A program made the translations under genes and the position numbers. The notes under the pieces were generated by a model that worked only from the letters and a program-made list of their open reading frames with translations, did no database searches and was not told the DNA's origin. From positions 1,382-65,381 of the forward strand of contig JADIIX010000061.1 in the NCBI GenBank assembly GCA_027604505.1: a stretch of DNA of 64,000 nucleotides. Direction: 5' to 3'. The stretch is from Gonapodya sp. JEL0774 (lineage: Eukaryota > Monoblepharomycota > Monoblepharidomycetes > Monoblepharidales > Gonapodyaceae). This document shows positions 1 through 10,765 of the stretch, piece after piece (position 1 is the stretch's first letter; each line of letters starts with the position of its first letter).

Positions 1-57
1 GGACAGGCGACCAAAACAGACCGCTCAACTTCCCAACCAACCCCGCCACGCTGACAG

Positions 58-1897
58 ACCCCTGCCCGCCGAAATGCTGAAATACGCCCGCATGGATACC
101 CACTACCTCCTCCGCATCTACGACATCCTCCGCACCCAGCTGTTGGCCTTGCCCCCCACCGTTCCCGCCCCGCAGCCGTACCCCCCACCTGCGACCATCT
201 CCCAGCTCCTCCCCACGCCCACTGACCCGGAACCCCCCATCGTGACCGTACTCCGCCGGTCGGCGCAGACCAGTCTCGTCACGTACGCGAGGGACACGTA
301 CGATTTTGTGTCGGGGCAGGGCACGGGAGGGTGGCGGGCGGCGCTGAGGAGGTACGGGGCGGGTCTGTCGGGGGAGCAGGCCGAGGTGTTCCGTCACGTG
401 CACGCGTGGAGGGAGAAGGTGGCCCGGGAGGAGGACGAGAGCACGGCGTTTGTGATGCCGGCGGCCCAGCTGGTGGCGGTGAGTGGGGCCATGCCGGGGG
501 ATGCCGGGGCCGTGGTGGGGGTTGGAGGGGTCACGGCGTTGGTGAGGAAGAGGGCGGCGGAGGTGGCGGAGGCGGTGAGGAAGGGGAGGGAGGAGTGGGG
601 GAAGAGGGAGGAGAGGGACAAGGACAGGAGGAAGGTGGAGGAGGAGAGGAGGAGGGAGGAGCAGGGGAGGGTGAGGGTGCATACCAGGTTCGAGGACGGC
701 GACGGGGACGAGGGCGGGGATGGGGATGGGGCTGCGGGACGGGTTGCCAGGGTCGCGCTTGTGGCGAAACGTGTTCCCGCGCCGGGTCTCCTGGCCCACG
801 CCAGTCTCTTTGGCACCCCACCACCGTCGCCCGCGGCATCTGGATCGCGCCCGTCCAACCCCCCACCTACCCCGCTCGCCGCCCGACCCTCGTCCTTCGC
901 CTCGGCCCTGTGGGACAGCGACGCGTCCGATCCGGACTCGGTCGCGGCGAGGAAACTGGCGGACGAGATAAGGAGGACGTTGCAGTTGGCCCCGCCGAGC
1001 GTGGAGGTGCTGAGAAGGAGGATGGGCGGTGCGGGGTCGGGGTCGGGGGCGGTGAAGGAGGAGGAGGGTATGGCGGCGCCCGGCGCGGCGGAGTTTGTGT
1101 TTAGGAAGCCGGGTGTGGGAGCGGGTGGTGAGGCGGGGAAGGGCAAGGCAGATAAGGACAAGGATGGCAAGGAGAGCAAGCGAACGAGGATGGACGAGGA
1201 GGAACCGATGGTGTTGGCCGAGATGAAGAAGAGGAAGCTCGTGGACGGCAAAGCTGCCGGGGTAGGCCCGGTAGTTCCGCCGCCGCCTTCCGAAGATATG
1301 ATTGACATTTCAAAGTTTGACAGTGAGGAGAGCAGCGATGAGTTGCCGGCGCGGGCGGGGACGGGGGCACCGGCGTCTGTGGTGTCACGGGAGGGGGAGG
1401 AGAACACTGTGGGCGGGGCGGACCCGAGCGGAGAATCGCAGAAGAAGAAGAGGAAGAGGATCAAGAAGAAGAAGAAGGGGGTGGTGGCCGGGCCCGACAG
1501 TAGGGAGGCAGTGCCGTCGACCGGTTCGGCACATATGTCGTCACGACCTGCCACTGCCAACGAGCCAGTCGAACCCTTTGACTACTCCAAGGCCCGATCA
1601 GCCGCCGTGGACGCCATCAACTTCGCGGTCAAGACTGCGGAGCGGCAACCCAGGGACGGTAAAGTCAAGTACGACCGGGACAGTCAACGGCTCGCGGAGC
1701 AATCTGACTCGGAGGACGACGACGAGGCGGGTAAGATTGTGGAGGAGACCAAGAAGAGGGCCAAGGGGTTCAATCCGTTCAAGGATCCGGAGACGGACAA
1801 GAAGGAGAAGGGGCAGCAAGCGGGCGGGAAGAAGGACGGCGAGGCGAGGCTCACGACTGCACCGAGAGGAGGAAACAAGAGCTTTTCGTGGAAGTAG
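58..1897 (+). CDS. RRP6: Rrp6/EXOSC10 exosome 3'-5' exonuclease, C-terminal part (5' truncated by window edge)
   Basis: Rrp6 is the nuclear RNA exosome's DEDD-Y exonuclease, acting in rRNA, snoRNA and nuclear mRNA processing and decay. The window begins inside the gene. A 3' splice site (cag at 55-57) opens an exon whose first codons give RPLPAEMLKYARMDTHYLLR, the conserved Exo III segment with the D and Y of the DEDD-Y site. An HRDC domain follows (about residues 90-165 of this exon, with LSGEQAEVFRHVHAWRE). The rest is GC-rich, low-complexity tail with Lys-rich nuclear localisation-like runs near 1440-1480 and a terminal FDYSKA...KGFNPFKDPE region resembling the exosome-binding lasso of EXOSC10. 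The N-terminal PMC2NT domain and the first catalytic acidic residues lie upstream of the window. Large antisense frames here are products of the GC bias. Confidence 0.88.
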
Positions 1898-2151
1898 AGC
1901 CGGCGGGGGTCCGGGGATGAGAGTCGCTTTGTACTGTAGGGAATTGTACGGTACACCAATGCATGCACGGTTGACTCGAACTAAAGATCATTTTGTACAC
2001 ATTCACGGTGGGTACAATGAATTTAAGTGGGAACTTGTTCGTCTTTTGAAGGACGGTTTTCGTCATTCTCAAGCTTGACTGACATGGCAACGTGTTAGTG
2101 CATGAATGGAGTTACCGATGCGACTCCACCACGACACGAAGCAGGAAACCA

Positions 2152-3888
2152 ATGCAAACCGCCCGCGCCCCCTCGATCGCCGTTCTTGGAGGTGGAATCG
2201 CAGGACTCAGTGCAGCGTGCGTTGCCATCGCTGGTTCCCGCGGGAAAAGCATTCTGGTTCTTCACCTTGTAACGACCCGGCCGTTGCTCACAACTGATTT
2301 CTTTTCAATCATCGGCAGATGGCACTTGCAGAAGCTTGTTCCATCTACAATACCCATCACGCTCATTGAACAGGCACCACGATTCGGTGGATGGCTCGAG
2401 TCGGAGGTGGTGTCGCGTGATGGACGACCGATTCTGTTCGAAGGAGGACCGCGGACTCTGAGGATCGCTGGGGAGCCCGGGAAGGCAATGCTCGAGTTGG
2501 TGGGCCTGCGTTGAATGAAAATCATTCTTTTCATCACCTTTTGATGCCCCCTTGGATGGGTTGCTCCGCTCTGACTCCAGGTGCATTCACTGGGTCTTGC
2601 TTCATCTCTGAAAGCCATACCGAAAACCTCACCTGCTGCCCGTAATCGCTACATATACCGTGATGGCGGCGTCCACCTCCTTGATCCCTCCCCTCGCAAT
2701 TTGCTGTTTTCGTCGTCCCCTGTCTTTGCAGGCATCCTTCGCGGCGGTCTCCGCGAAGCATTTGTCTCCCGCAACACCGCCGATGACGAGTCGGTCTGGG
2801 ATTTCTTCGCTCGACGGTTCGACCCTCGCATGGCTGATACCTTGGCTTCCGCCATTTGCCATGGCGTGTATGCCGGTAACTCGAAAGAATTGAGCATGCG
2901 GAGTGCTTTTGCGTCCATGTGGGAGGCCGAGCGACGGTCTGGATCGCTTATTCGAGATATGGTCAAGGGAGCACTAAGCAGCAAACCTCCAACCGATGCT
3001 CCAACGCAATGGTCTTCTCCCGAGACCGATGCATTCCGAAAGAAACTGCAGCAGGAAGCAACTGTCGTGTCGTTCCGTGAGGGTATCGGCGCTTTGCCCA
3101 AAGCCGTGATTGAAGAGTTGACAAAAGCGAGCAATGTCACCATCTTGAAGGACGCGTGCGCGGCCAGGATGGAACTCTCCAAGGACTCCTTAACTGTGAG
3201 AACCCCACCGTCGTGCTCATTAGGCGATAAGTCTCATCACCAAATTCGGACTTGTACTTAGACCACCATCCACACATCAAACGGCTCTTCCCTGGCCTTT
3301 TCTCACGTCCTCTCTACACTACCTTCCCCGTCCCTTTCCAAACTCCTTCCCTCAGTCAGCCAACTCTCCCAAATTCCTTACACCACTGTCGCCGTTATCA
3401 ACCTCGCGTACCCCGCGGACATCCTCCCTCTCCGTGGCTTCGGATACCTGGTCCCGGGACCCGAACTAGAAAACACGGGGGGTGTATTGGGATGTGTCTT
3501 TGATTCTGAGTCACATGGCGACCCAGACGTAACGCGGTGCACGGTCATGGCTGGTGGCTGGGCTTTCCGCAAGTTCTTTGGCGATCCGGACTCACCGGAC
3601 CTGGATCTGGATCGCATCCTCCATGTTGCAAAACAAGCCATGAAGAAACACCTCGGAGTCACCGTGACACCACTTGCGACCCGGGTTCTGATCCAACGGG
3701 ACTGCATTCCCCACTACCCTGTTGGGCACCACCGTCTGTTGTCGGAGATACAGGTGGCTTTGGATGAGTATGGAGGAAGGTTCCAAGCTTTTGGCGCTTG
3801 GAAGGCGGGAGTTAGCGTCAATGAAGGGGTGTTGGCCGGAAGAAGAGCGGCGGAGAACATTGCAGACGAACTGAGGGCCAAAGTTTGA
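2152..3888 (+). CDS. HEM14: Protoporphyrinogen oxidase (mitochondrial heme synthesis)
   Basis: The enzyme oxidises protoporphyrinogen IX to protoporphyrin IX at the inner mitochondrial membrane, the penultimate step of heme synthesis, using FAD. Four exons join in frame: 2152-2216, 2319-2499, 2581-3195 and 3262-3888, giving 495 residues, a normal family length. Visible motifs are the N-terminal FAD-binding IAVLGGGIAGLSAA, the ITLIEQAPRFGGW continuation, EGGPRTLR, and a C-terminal VNEGVLAGRRAAENI block that completes the FAD site. A GVYAGNSKELSMRSAF segment is also typical. The ATG at 2152 was chosen because the upstream frame has only a GTG and the dinucleotide fold starts ten residues later. 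The intron at 2217-2318 joins SAA to WHLQKL, restoring the expected Rossmann helix. It is convergent with the DCAF4-like gene. Confidence 0.92.
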
Positions 3889-4072
3889 CACGGAGTTGAC
3901 ACATTGAATGAACTCTCTTTTGCATCACTGTGCGTCATTGTAAATGCTTCTGAATCGGGGGTTAGAAATTTGACCTCAGTTTAACAAGGCAAGCTCTTTT
4001 TGCATATGTTTGTAGATGATACATGCAATAATTATATGATACAAGAAGCCATCATCACCACGTCCAACACCT

Positions 4073-5914
4073 CTAACAACTCCAAAGCTCAACCCCTTCT
4101 CCCCACGCCACTGCCAGACCACCATCTATCATGCTCCTGCCCCATATGCGTACCACCGGCTTGACGTCGTCCCCATCGTCGAAGGCGCCAGGAGGGGACG
4201 GATACGACGCCCCTTCGGGTAAAGGAAGACGAGAAAAGGATTTTGACACAAGTGGGGAGCCCGTAGAAAGAGAAAACACGTGCAACGAACGGTTTGGGGA
4301 TGCTTGAATGGGTTGGTTGACGGTCAAGGAGAGGTACATGCTTCACGGTAACATTCAAACCAAAGATACTCACCAACGGCGACGGTCCCCGAGGCTTCAT
4401 CTACCTCGCACCGTATTGGCTCTGTCCCACTTTCTCCAGAGGCCACACCAAGAAACTCCACCACCGGTATGTAGGGCTTCAAATTGCGTGGCCTACCTCG
4501 AGCGTGGAAACCTCGATCGAGACTGGCCACTCGCTGTGAAGGTTGCATCCGTCGAAGATCAAATACCGCCACATATCCGGACATTGAAGCCGCCACGACC
4601 CGGTCTCCGGCGCTCTGCATGTGAACGGATGTGGTGCAACGGTCCATCCATGCGACAAGACCACCCGACTGCTCTCTGGTGGCACATCTAGTGTCCCGTA
4701 CTTCAACGCGGCCATCTCGCATACCCGCTACCACTGTTCGACCGGAGGGATCCGACGAGCACGATAAAGCATCAGATCCGTCGGGTGCTGTGTTGGAACG
4801 CACCACGCCGAGATCCCAGTCGTGCAGGAGCGTCGTTCCACGAGTATGTGCCAAGAGAATAGACGAAGGTGATGCGGAAGGGCAGTGGAGAGACCAGATT
4901 GAAGCTTTCTGAGGTTTGTAACGGAAGAGAGTAGAAGGCAAGAAAGTTGGGAGCCCAGGTGAGTAATCCGAGGGTTCAAATCGAGATATTGACAGTGTCC
5001 CCGGTCCAGCCGCGCCAAGAGCTGCGTGAGCAAGTGTGATTGTCCGGTATCTCGCCGTGTCAAGGGGCGATGTCGACAAATTGATCTGGCGAATAGAGGT
5101 TACAGGGGACGAAGTATTTGTATCGAAGGCCGAAGCGAGCGTCAAGCCACGCCGCTGCCCCGCATTCGTAAAATGGACGGGGTTATCTGCATCTGTCGGT
5201 GGGTGGCGTTGTGGAAGAGAAGAATGGAACAGCCGCAGGAAGCCCTCCGCAAATCCCATCGCTAGTACGACGGAAGAGGTACACGTAACTCTGTCTGAGG
5301 TGTCCGATCTGCCGGCTGTTGACTCAGTGGAGTGGGGTTGGACCACTTCTAGTTCTGTCACTGCACCCATCGGAACATGGGCATAAGAGTCCTGTGCACT
5401 CCGAATGGGGGCCGAAAGAATCGAGTGAAGGTGGGACGCCAGGAGAGAACGTGGTAACGGGGGTGTCGGAGTGGCCCTGCTCGGAAGGACTTCCCTCAGC
5501 CGAATTGCCGAGGCCAGAGTCTGTCGCGAACGTGTCTCTTGACTCCACGCTGTCCGAGACAATAGCGAAAAGGTTCGACCACGAGTCTCAGACTGGACGG
5601 AGTGAGATGATGGAAGCCTTCGTCGCTTTGGAGCGCGGACATCGTGAGATAACGGTCTTTGCTTCCAGTCTCCTTTGGTGCGACCTCCGGCCAGGTTTCG
5701 ACCTTCCGCCCGCTCCTTCTCTCTAATTTTTTTTTGAACGTTGTCCTTGGTGTGCGGATTCGACGCCGGAGCGTTGTTCTTCTCGATCTTGAAGTAGCGA
5801 TTCTTCACAGTGTCTGAAACGCGCATCGACTTCTGAGAGGAAACGATGGACGGAAGTGGATTTTCAACACAAACCGTAGAAGTATCCTGGTATATCTCGC
5901 GGCAATCCAGCCAT
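4073..5914 (-). CDS. DCAF4/WDR21-like WD-repeat protein
   Basis: Exons (reading leftwards) are 5914-5875, 5813-4374 and 4302-4073, encoding about 569 residues. The first junction creates MAGLPRDIPGYFYDTVKNRY followed by FKI, a signature start of the DCAF4 (WDR21) family (PGFYYD...KNRYFKI), proteins that act as substrate receptors for CUL4-DDB1 ubiquitin ligases. A basic stretch with APKRRRLPSSH follows, then a beta-propeller-like half with WD-type segments such as LSCSSDPSGRTVVAGMRDGR, AASMSGYVAVFDLRR and, across the last intron, VAVASPNRSLHVFSLSTG. The last intron (4303-4373) must end in AAG to keep phase. WD repeats are weak, so the count is uncertain. The family call rests on the N-terminal motif and overall design, not on an alignment. 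Confidence 0.62.
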
Positions 5915-6193
5915 GGTCCGTTTGTGCAATAGCTTACATGAACAAGGGGAATGTTTGTTTGATGACGTTCCACCGCCAACATGTTCAATCGCAAACCAAA
6001 CAAAAATAACAGAAGAGTAGGCCTACATAAACTTGTGTAAAAGAGATGACTGGATCAGATGCGGTTCTGTATCAGGGTCGTTTTGCACCAGACATTTGAA
6101 TCTACACAAGTGACAGCAAGGATGGCGATGAGTTCAAATATAAATTATTAAGCGCTGCAGACTTGGTGAGGTCTTTCGCCCGTTAGCGTTGCA

Positions 6194-8457
6194 CTAAATG
6201 AGGAATAACGACGCGAAGGTGGAGCCCTGGTCCGCCGCCTTCTTGAACCACACTACTGCCGTTTCCTTGTCTTTCGCCACGCCCTGCCCGATATGGTAGC
6301 AGACACCGAGGTTGTACTGCGCATCTGCGTTGCCCTGATCCGCCGCTTTCCTGTACCACGCGGCTGCCGTTCTCTCGTCCTTGTCCACACCCTCCCCGTT
6401 ATTGTAGCTGAGACCGAGGTTGAACTGCCCTGCAGCGTGACCCTGGTCTGCGGCCTTCCTGAACCACACTACTGCCGTTCTCTCGTCTTTCTCCACGCCC
6501 TGCCCGATGTGGTAGCAGACACCGAGGGTGTACTGCGCATCTGCGTTGCCCTGGTCCGCCGCTTTCCTGAACCAATCGGCTGCTGTTCTCTCGTCCTTCT
6601 CCACACCCTGCCCGACGCGGTAGCGGACACCGAGGTCATAATGTGCCAGCGCAAACCCCTGGTCCGCGGCCTTCCTGTACAACGTGACTGCTGTTCTCTC
6701 GTCCTTCACCACGCCCTGCCCAGTGTGGTAGCAGACACCGAGGTTGTACTGCGCATCTGCGTTGCCCTGCTCCACCGCCTTCCTGAACCACGCAACTGCC
6801 GTTCTCTGATCCTTGTCCACACCCTGCCCGTTAGTGTAGCAGACACCGAGACTGCACTGCGCAGCGGCGTGGCCTTGGTCTGCCGCCTTCCTGAACCACG
6901 CGACTGCCGTTCCCTCGTCCTTCTCCACGCCCTGACCGTCCTTGTAGCAGAGACCGAGGTTGTACTGCGCTGGTGCGTTGCCCTGGTCTGCCGCCTTCCT
7001 GTACCACGAGACTGCCGTTGTCTGATCCTTCTCCACGCCCTGCCCGTTCTTATAGCAGACACCAAGTTTACCCTGCGCATCTGCGTTGCCCTGGTTCGCA
7101 GCCTTCCTGTAGCACCTGACTGCCGTTCTCTTGTCCTTCTCCACGCCCCGCCCGTAATCGTAGCACAAACCGAGGTTGTACTGCGCTTTTGCATTGTCCT
7201 GGTCCGCCGCCTTCCTGTACCACGCGACTGCAATTCTCTCGTCGTTCTCCACACCCTGCCCGTTCTCGTAGAGGACACCCAAGCTGCACTGTGCCACCGG
7301 GTCCCCTTTCATGGCTTTATCGTGGAGCTTTCTGGCTTCCTCATTTTGAGGGGGAGTGAGCATTTGAATCTCCAATGGGACCAGGCTTTTCAAGCATGTT
7401 ATAAAGTCGCGGGGGGCGGGGCGTTCTGCGGGATTTCGATCCCAAGATTTGAAAATCAGCTTGCAAAGGTCATCTGGCATGCTGCTTTGTCGTGACAGGT
7501 TGGGTCTTTCCCCGTTCTGAATAATTTCCTCATAAAGATTCTTCCCCTTGTAGTGACTGTATGGCTTTTCACCGTCGTTCCAGATCTACGGAAGAGTGGG
7601 TATTGGTTTTGTGACTGAATTCCATTTACTACTTGCCACTCACCGTACTGAAAATGACTGCCAGCGCGTACACATCTCCACTTCGCGAGGGTGGTGACTG
7701 CATGCCTCCATTCGCATGATATGAAAGCCACTCCTGTAGTCGCTCTGGAGGCAAATAGAACGCAGTCCCAGCACGTCTTTTGTCCCCTCCAGACATCATT
7801 GTGGCTTCATTGTTTCCTCCACGACGGACCTTTGCGAATCCAAAATCCGCCACCATTGGCATTCCATTCTCGTCGATAAGAACATTTTGTGGCTTGAGGT
7901 CAGCATGTGTGACTCCGTGGTGATGTATGTGTTGGAGCCCCTTGGCTGTACCGAGCATCTGAGAGGGTGAAACCCCCCTTGAACTACTATTGGTCATACG
8001 TACACAAAATAGAGCTTACCAGTTGGTACTTTTCGAGGTCACTGAGTTTCTGCGACTCCAAATATCGCTGCATGTCTCCCTTGCTAGCGTACTTGCATAC
8101 AAGGTATGGCTTCTGACCGTCGTAGAAGACGCCATACAGGGGGAGAACGTTTGAGTGTTTCGGAATGTTCCACCATATCTTGATTTCCTGGAGAAAGTCC
8201 TATGCCCTTCGTTTGAGTTCGACCAACCGGCAGCTGAATGAGGAAAAGGTGCTACATTGACTTACTCGAATATTATCTGCAGATGCTGTGGCAAGCGTTT
8301 TCACAACGACGTCTACGCTCGAACCCCACAAAGCGCTGCCTTGGCGCCACGTTGCCTTCGAAGCTACGCCAAATCCCCCAACGCCAAGAATGAAGCCGGT
8401 GTATTGAATGTTTTTGATGATTGCCGGATCGGTGGAACTAAGTCCACTGGACAACAT
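6194..8457 (-). CDS. Protein kinase fused to ten Sel1 repeats
   Basis: Exons 8457-8266, 8199-8020, 7958-7644 and 7585-6194 join in phase 0 and give about 692 residues. Residues 1-320 are a eukaryotic protein kinase of tyrosine-kinase-like style. They contain a glycine loop GVGGFGVASKATW, the ATP lysine in VVVKTLA, a catalytic loop HADLKPQNVL, VADFGFAKV, and the APE-like GTAFYLPPERL. The catalytic Asp and DFG are present but the HRD arginine is Ala, so this is a non-RD kinase. The C-terminal half is ten uninterrupted 36-residue Sel1 repeats and a short tail. The fusion suggests a kinase with a protein-binding solenoid, perhaps a signalling scaffold, but the substrate is unknown. The start at 8457 is the first in-frame ATG after stops. 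A further upstream exon cannot be excluded, because the kinase begins only about 15 residues later. Confidence 0.82.
6227..7306 (-). repeat. Ten tandem 108-nt units encoding Sel1 repeats
   Basis: This block encodes ten consecutive 36-residue Sel1 units (consensus GNADAQYNLGVCYxxGQGV then EKDERTAVxWFRKAADQ), so the DNA has a strict 108-nt period. Units differ at a minority of positions and none is broken. The plus strand carries a long open frame across the same block, which is only the mirror of this periodicity. Confidence 0.9.
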
Positions 8458-9046
8458 TGCGCGTGGGAGCAGCTATCAGAATAGAGTCTGAAAGGCAATC
8501 TTGGATGCAGCCACGGAGCCCACTTCTCCTGAACGGCCTAAGCTTGGTGCTTGCCCGCTGGGTTGTTTTATAGATCCTTCCTGTCCCGGACTCACAAAAG
8601 CAAGACTATTGAAGTGAATGATCTGTGTGAGCCGACCACATGAACGCACCAACCAAAATCTACTATGTAACACATGTAACACAGTCTGATGCAGAAACAT
8701 TTTTTGAGGTCAAATCATGTTTTGAAATGTATACTTATGCCAAAACATGTTTCTGTTGCCGAAAGAGTCTCTAGCGAGGTGTTGGCCACAGCCCTTTCAT
8801 TTTTCTCTCATGGATGAATCGAAAATGGATCTAGAAGAACGAATTTGAATGGGATCATTACAGAAATGAAAGAATTCTGATGTCATCGAAGGTTATGTCT
8901 CCCCTGCCGCCTCTCTCCCTGCCGCAACTGAGGAGCACCGGGCACTCGCCAACTCGCCCACCCCGCCCAGCGCCGAGGCCCAGTTATATGGTTGTAGACT
9001 GCGTTGTGACTCTTGGGTGCACAGTAGAGACTCTATCTGATTTTCC
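8458..9046. other. Intergenic region between divergent genes
   Basis: Separates the kinase-Sel1 gene (minus) from the PB1-UBA gene (plus) and should hold both promoters. Short open frames here show no recognisable domain. No clear RNA gene or repeat was seen. Confidence 0.5.
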
Positions 9047-10525
9047 ATGCCGGTTACTGAGAACCCGGAATCTCGCGATACGTACGCAACAAGGGCAGCG
9101 GGACTGTTCGTCGTCGAGGTGGTCCAACGGGGTGCTCTGACACGAATTCCGCTGAGAGAGCCACCATCTTGGAATGATCTCGCGAATCAGGTGCGCATAT
9201 ATGCGAATCGGATACATGTGCAGGGAGGGAGGCTCAGTCTTGTTTTTATTGCCATGGTGCATCGTGCTACGTTTGCATACCAACCCCTACTACATACATG
9301 AAAAGCTTCGCGCCAATCTTGATCTCACGGTTTTAGGAGTAACGTACCGAGATGAAGATGGCGATGCGATCACATTTGATTCCAACGATGAACTCGGGCA
9401 ACTTGTTGCGCTTCAACGTTCCATGGGCCGCAACTCGGTTCGAGTTACTGTTGTAGGTGCGAATGCAGTGGTGCAGTCAAGGTATGGCATGATGGGGTTT
9501 GCTCTTCGTCAAATTGTCAGTCGTGTTTTGAGAGGTTGTGTTATCCATGTAGCGGAGAAATTCGATATCCCCCAGATCGAACAGTCAACACCGACGATTG
9601 GAATCTTATCGATGATCTGGACGAGGACACACCATCTGCTACAACTGAAGATTCCGTGCGTCCTGAGCCTGTCACAAATGATCTTTCGCTGCTAGACGCC
9701 AGTTCCGCACTACCTGACCAAGAGTCAACCACAAAGGCTGAAATCTCTCGCCCAGATACAGTGAAAATGCTCGTTCAAGAACTTCAAGGCGAATGCATGC
9801 CGGGAGCAGAGCGCATGCTCCAGATGCAGGTGGAGTCAGCAGTGTGGGAGGTGAATGCTCCGCTCAGCGTGAACTTTCCCGTTCTGATTGAAACTGATAT
9901 TTGGCCCGCTCCTCTCCCTCCATGATCCGCTTTCATTACGTGCTCCTTTTCATGGACCATGGCAGTTGGAAAAATCGATCTCACAGTGTTTCGAGGCTTT
10001 CCACAAACGCTTGCAATCCCTTAACGCTCGTCAAGAAGAATCTCTCTTGTCTCCATCTCAAGAAGATACCATTCTCAGTGATACTGAAGACTGGGCAAAT
10101 AGCGCCAAGTTCTCGCGCAACACTCCCAAAGACGCTCAACGGCATATCAAACGAGAGTGGAAGAAAGACCGAGAAAGGAAGGCGAAAACCACGAAGCGGA
10201 TGCAGAAAAGGGAGTCGGAACAGGTATCCGTTCAAACAACTCGAACGCAATCATGAGCATGATGCCAATTAATCCACTTCACTGTCAGTCAATGGGTCGC
10301 CCAGTTCAACTGACGTCTTCTGCATCTTCTTTTGCGAGGTCAATCCTCCTGTCTGTAGCACAGCAGGTGATCACGACGAATGAGGCCCACGATTGCATCG
10401 AAAAGGTTCAATATCTCAATGAGATGGGATTCACAGGGGGAAAATCTGGCGAAGATTTGCAAGCGTTGCTCGAGAGATACAATGGGGACGTAGATGCAGT
10501 TGTGATGGATCTTCTTGGCACTTAG
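9047..10525 (+). CDS. PB1-LIR-UBA protein, putative p62/NBR1-like selective autophagy receptor
   Basis: Five exons (9047-9190, 9306-9481, 9553-9850, 9966-10223, 10289-10525) encode about 370 residues. Residues 20-95 form a PB1 domain, with the acidic OPCA motif YRDEDGDAITFDSNDEL. Around residues 121-126 lies DDWNLI, an acidic W-x-x-I motif of the LC3/Atg8-interacting (LIR) type. A charged Lys/Arg-rich helix lies near 200-240. The last 45 residues are a UBA domain (LNEMGFTGG...LQALLERYNGDVDAVV), the NBR1/p62 style of ubiquitin binder. PB1 plus LIR plus UBA is the minimal layout of ubiquitin-directed autophagy receptors. I see no ZZ zinc finger and no NBR1 FW (four-tryptophan) domain. The first intron must end in AAG. 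The domain calls are good and the autophagy role is inferred. Confidence 0.8.
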
Positions 10526-10765
10526 ATATTTTGGATGCACTCGTTTACAGAATGATAAACGAAATGATAATCTTTTTCATTCAAGTACCAGTGTTGGAGC
10601 CGTGGCCTGGTCGTCACCGACCGCAGCCCCAGCCGATAACCAACGATTCCTCCAACCTTGACTGCATTCGCTGGTTTGAATTGACTGCAACCTCAAGTTT
10701 TCCATAGTCACTTGTGTGGGCAGAGAGAGCCTCGGTGCACTGATGTGAGAAGTTCTTGTTCGCTC

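Noticed and set aside
394-1560. 388-codon minus-strand open frame opposite RRP6
   Set aside because: Ser/Pro/Leu-rich mirror of GC-rich coding DNA. The plus strand encodes conserved Rrp6 sequence.
6227-7306. Regular direct repeats that could suggest a CRISPR array
   Set aside because: Units are 108 nt, contiguous and coding, with no spacers, in a eukaryotic gene.
6293-7495. 400-codon plus-strand open frame across the Sel1 block
   Set aside because: It repeats with the same 108-nt period and is the antisense of the Sel1 array, with no known fold.
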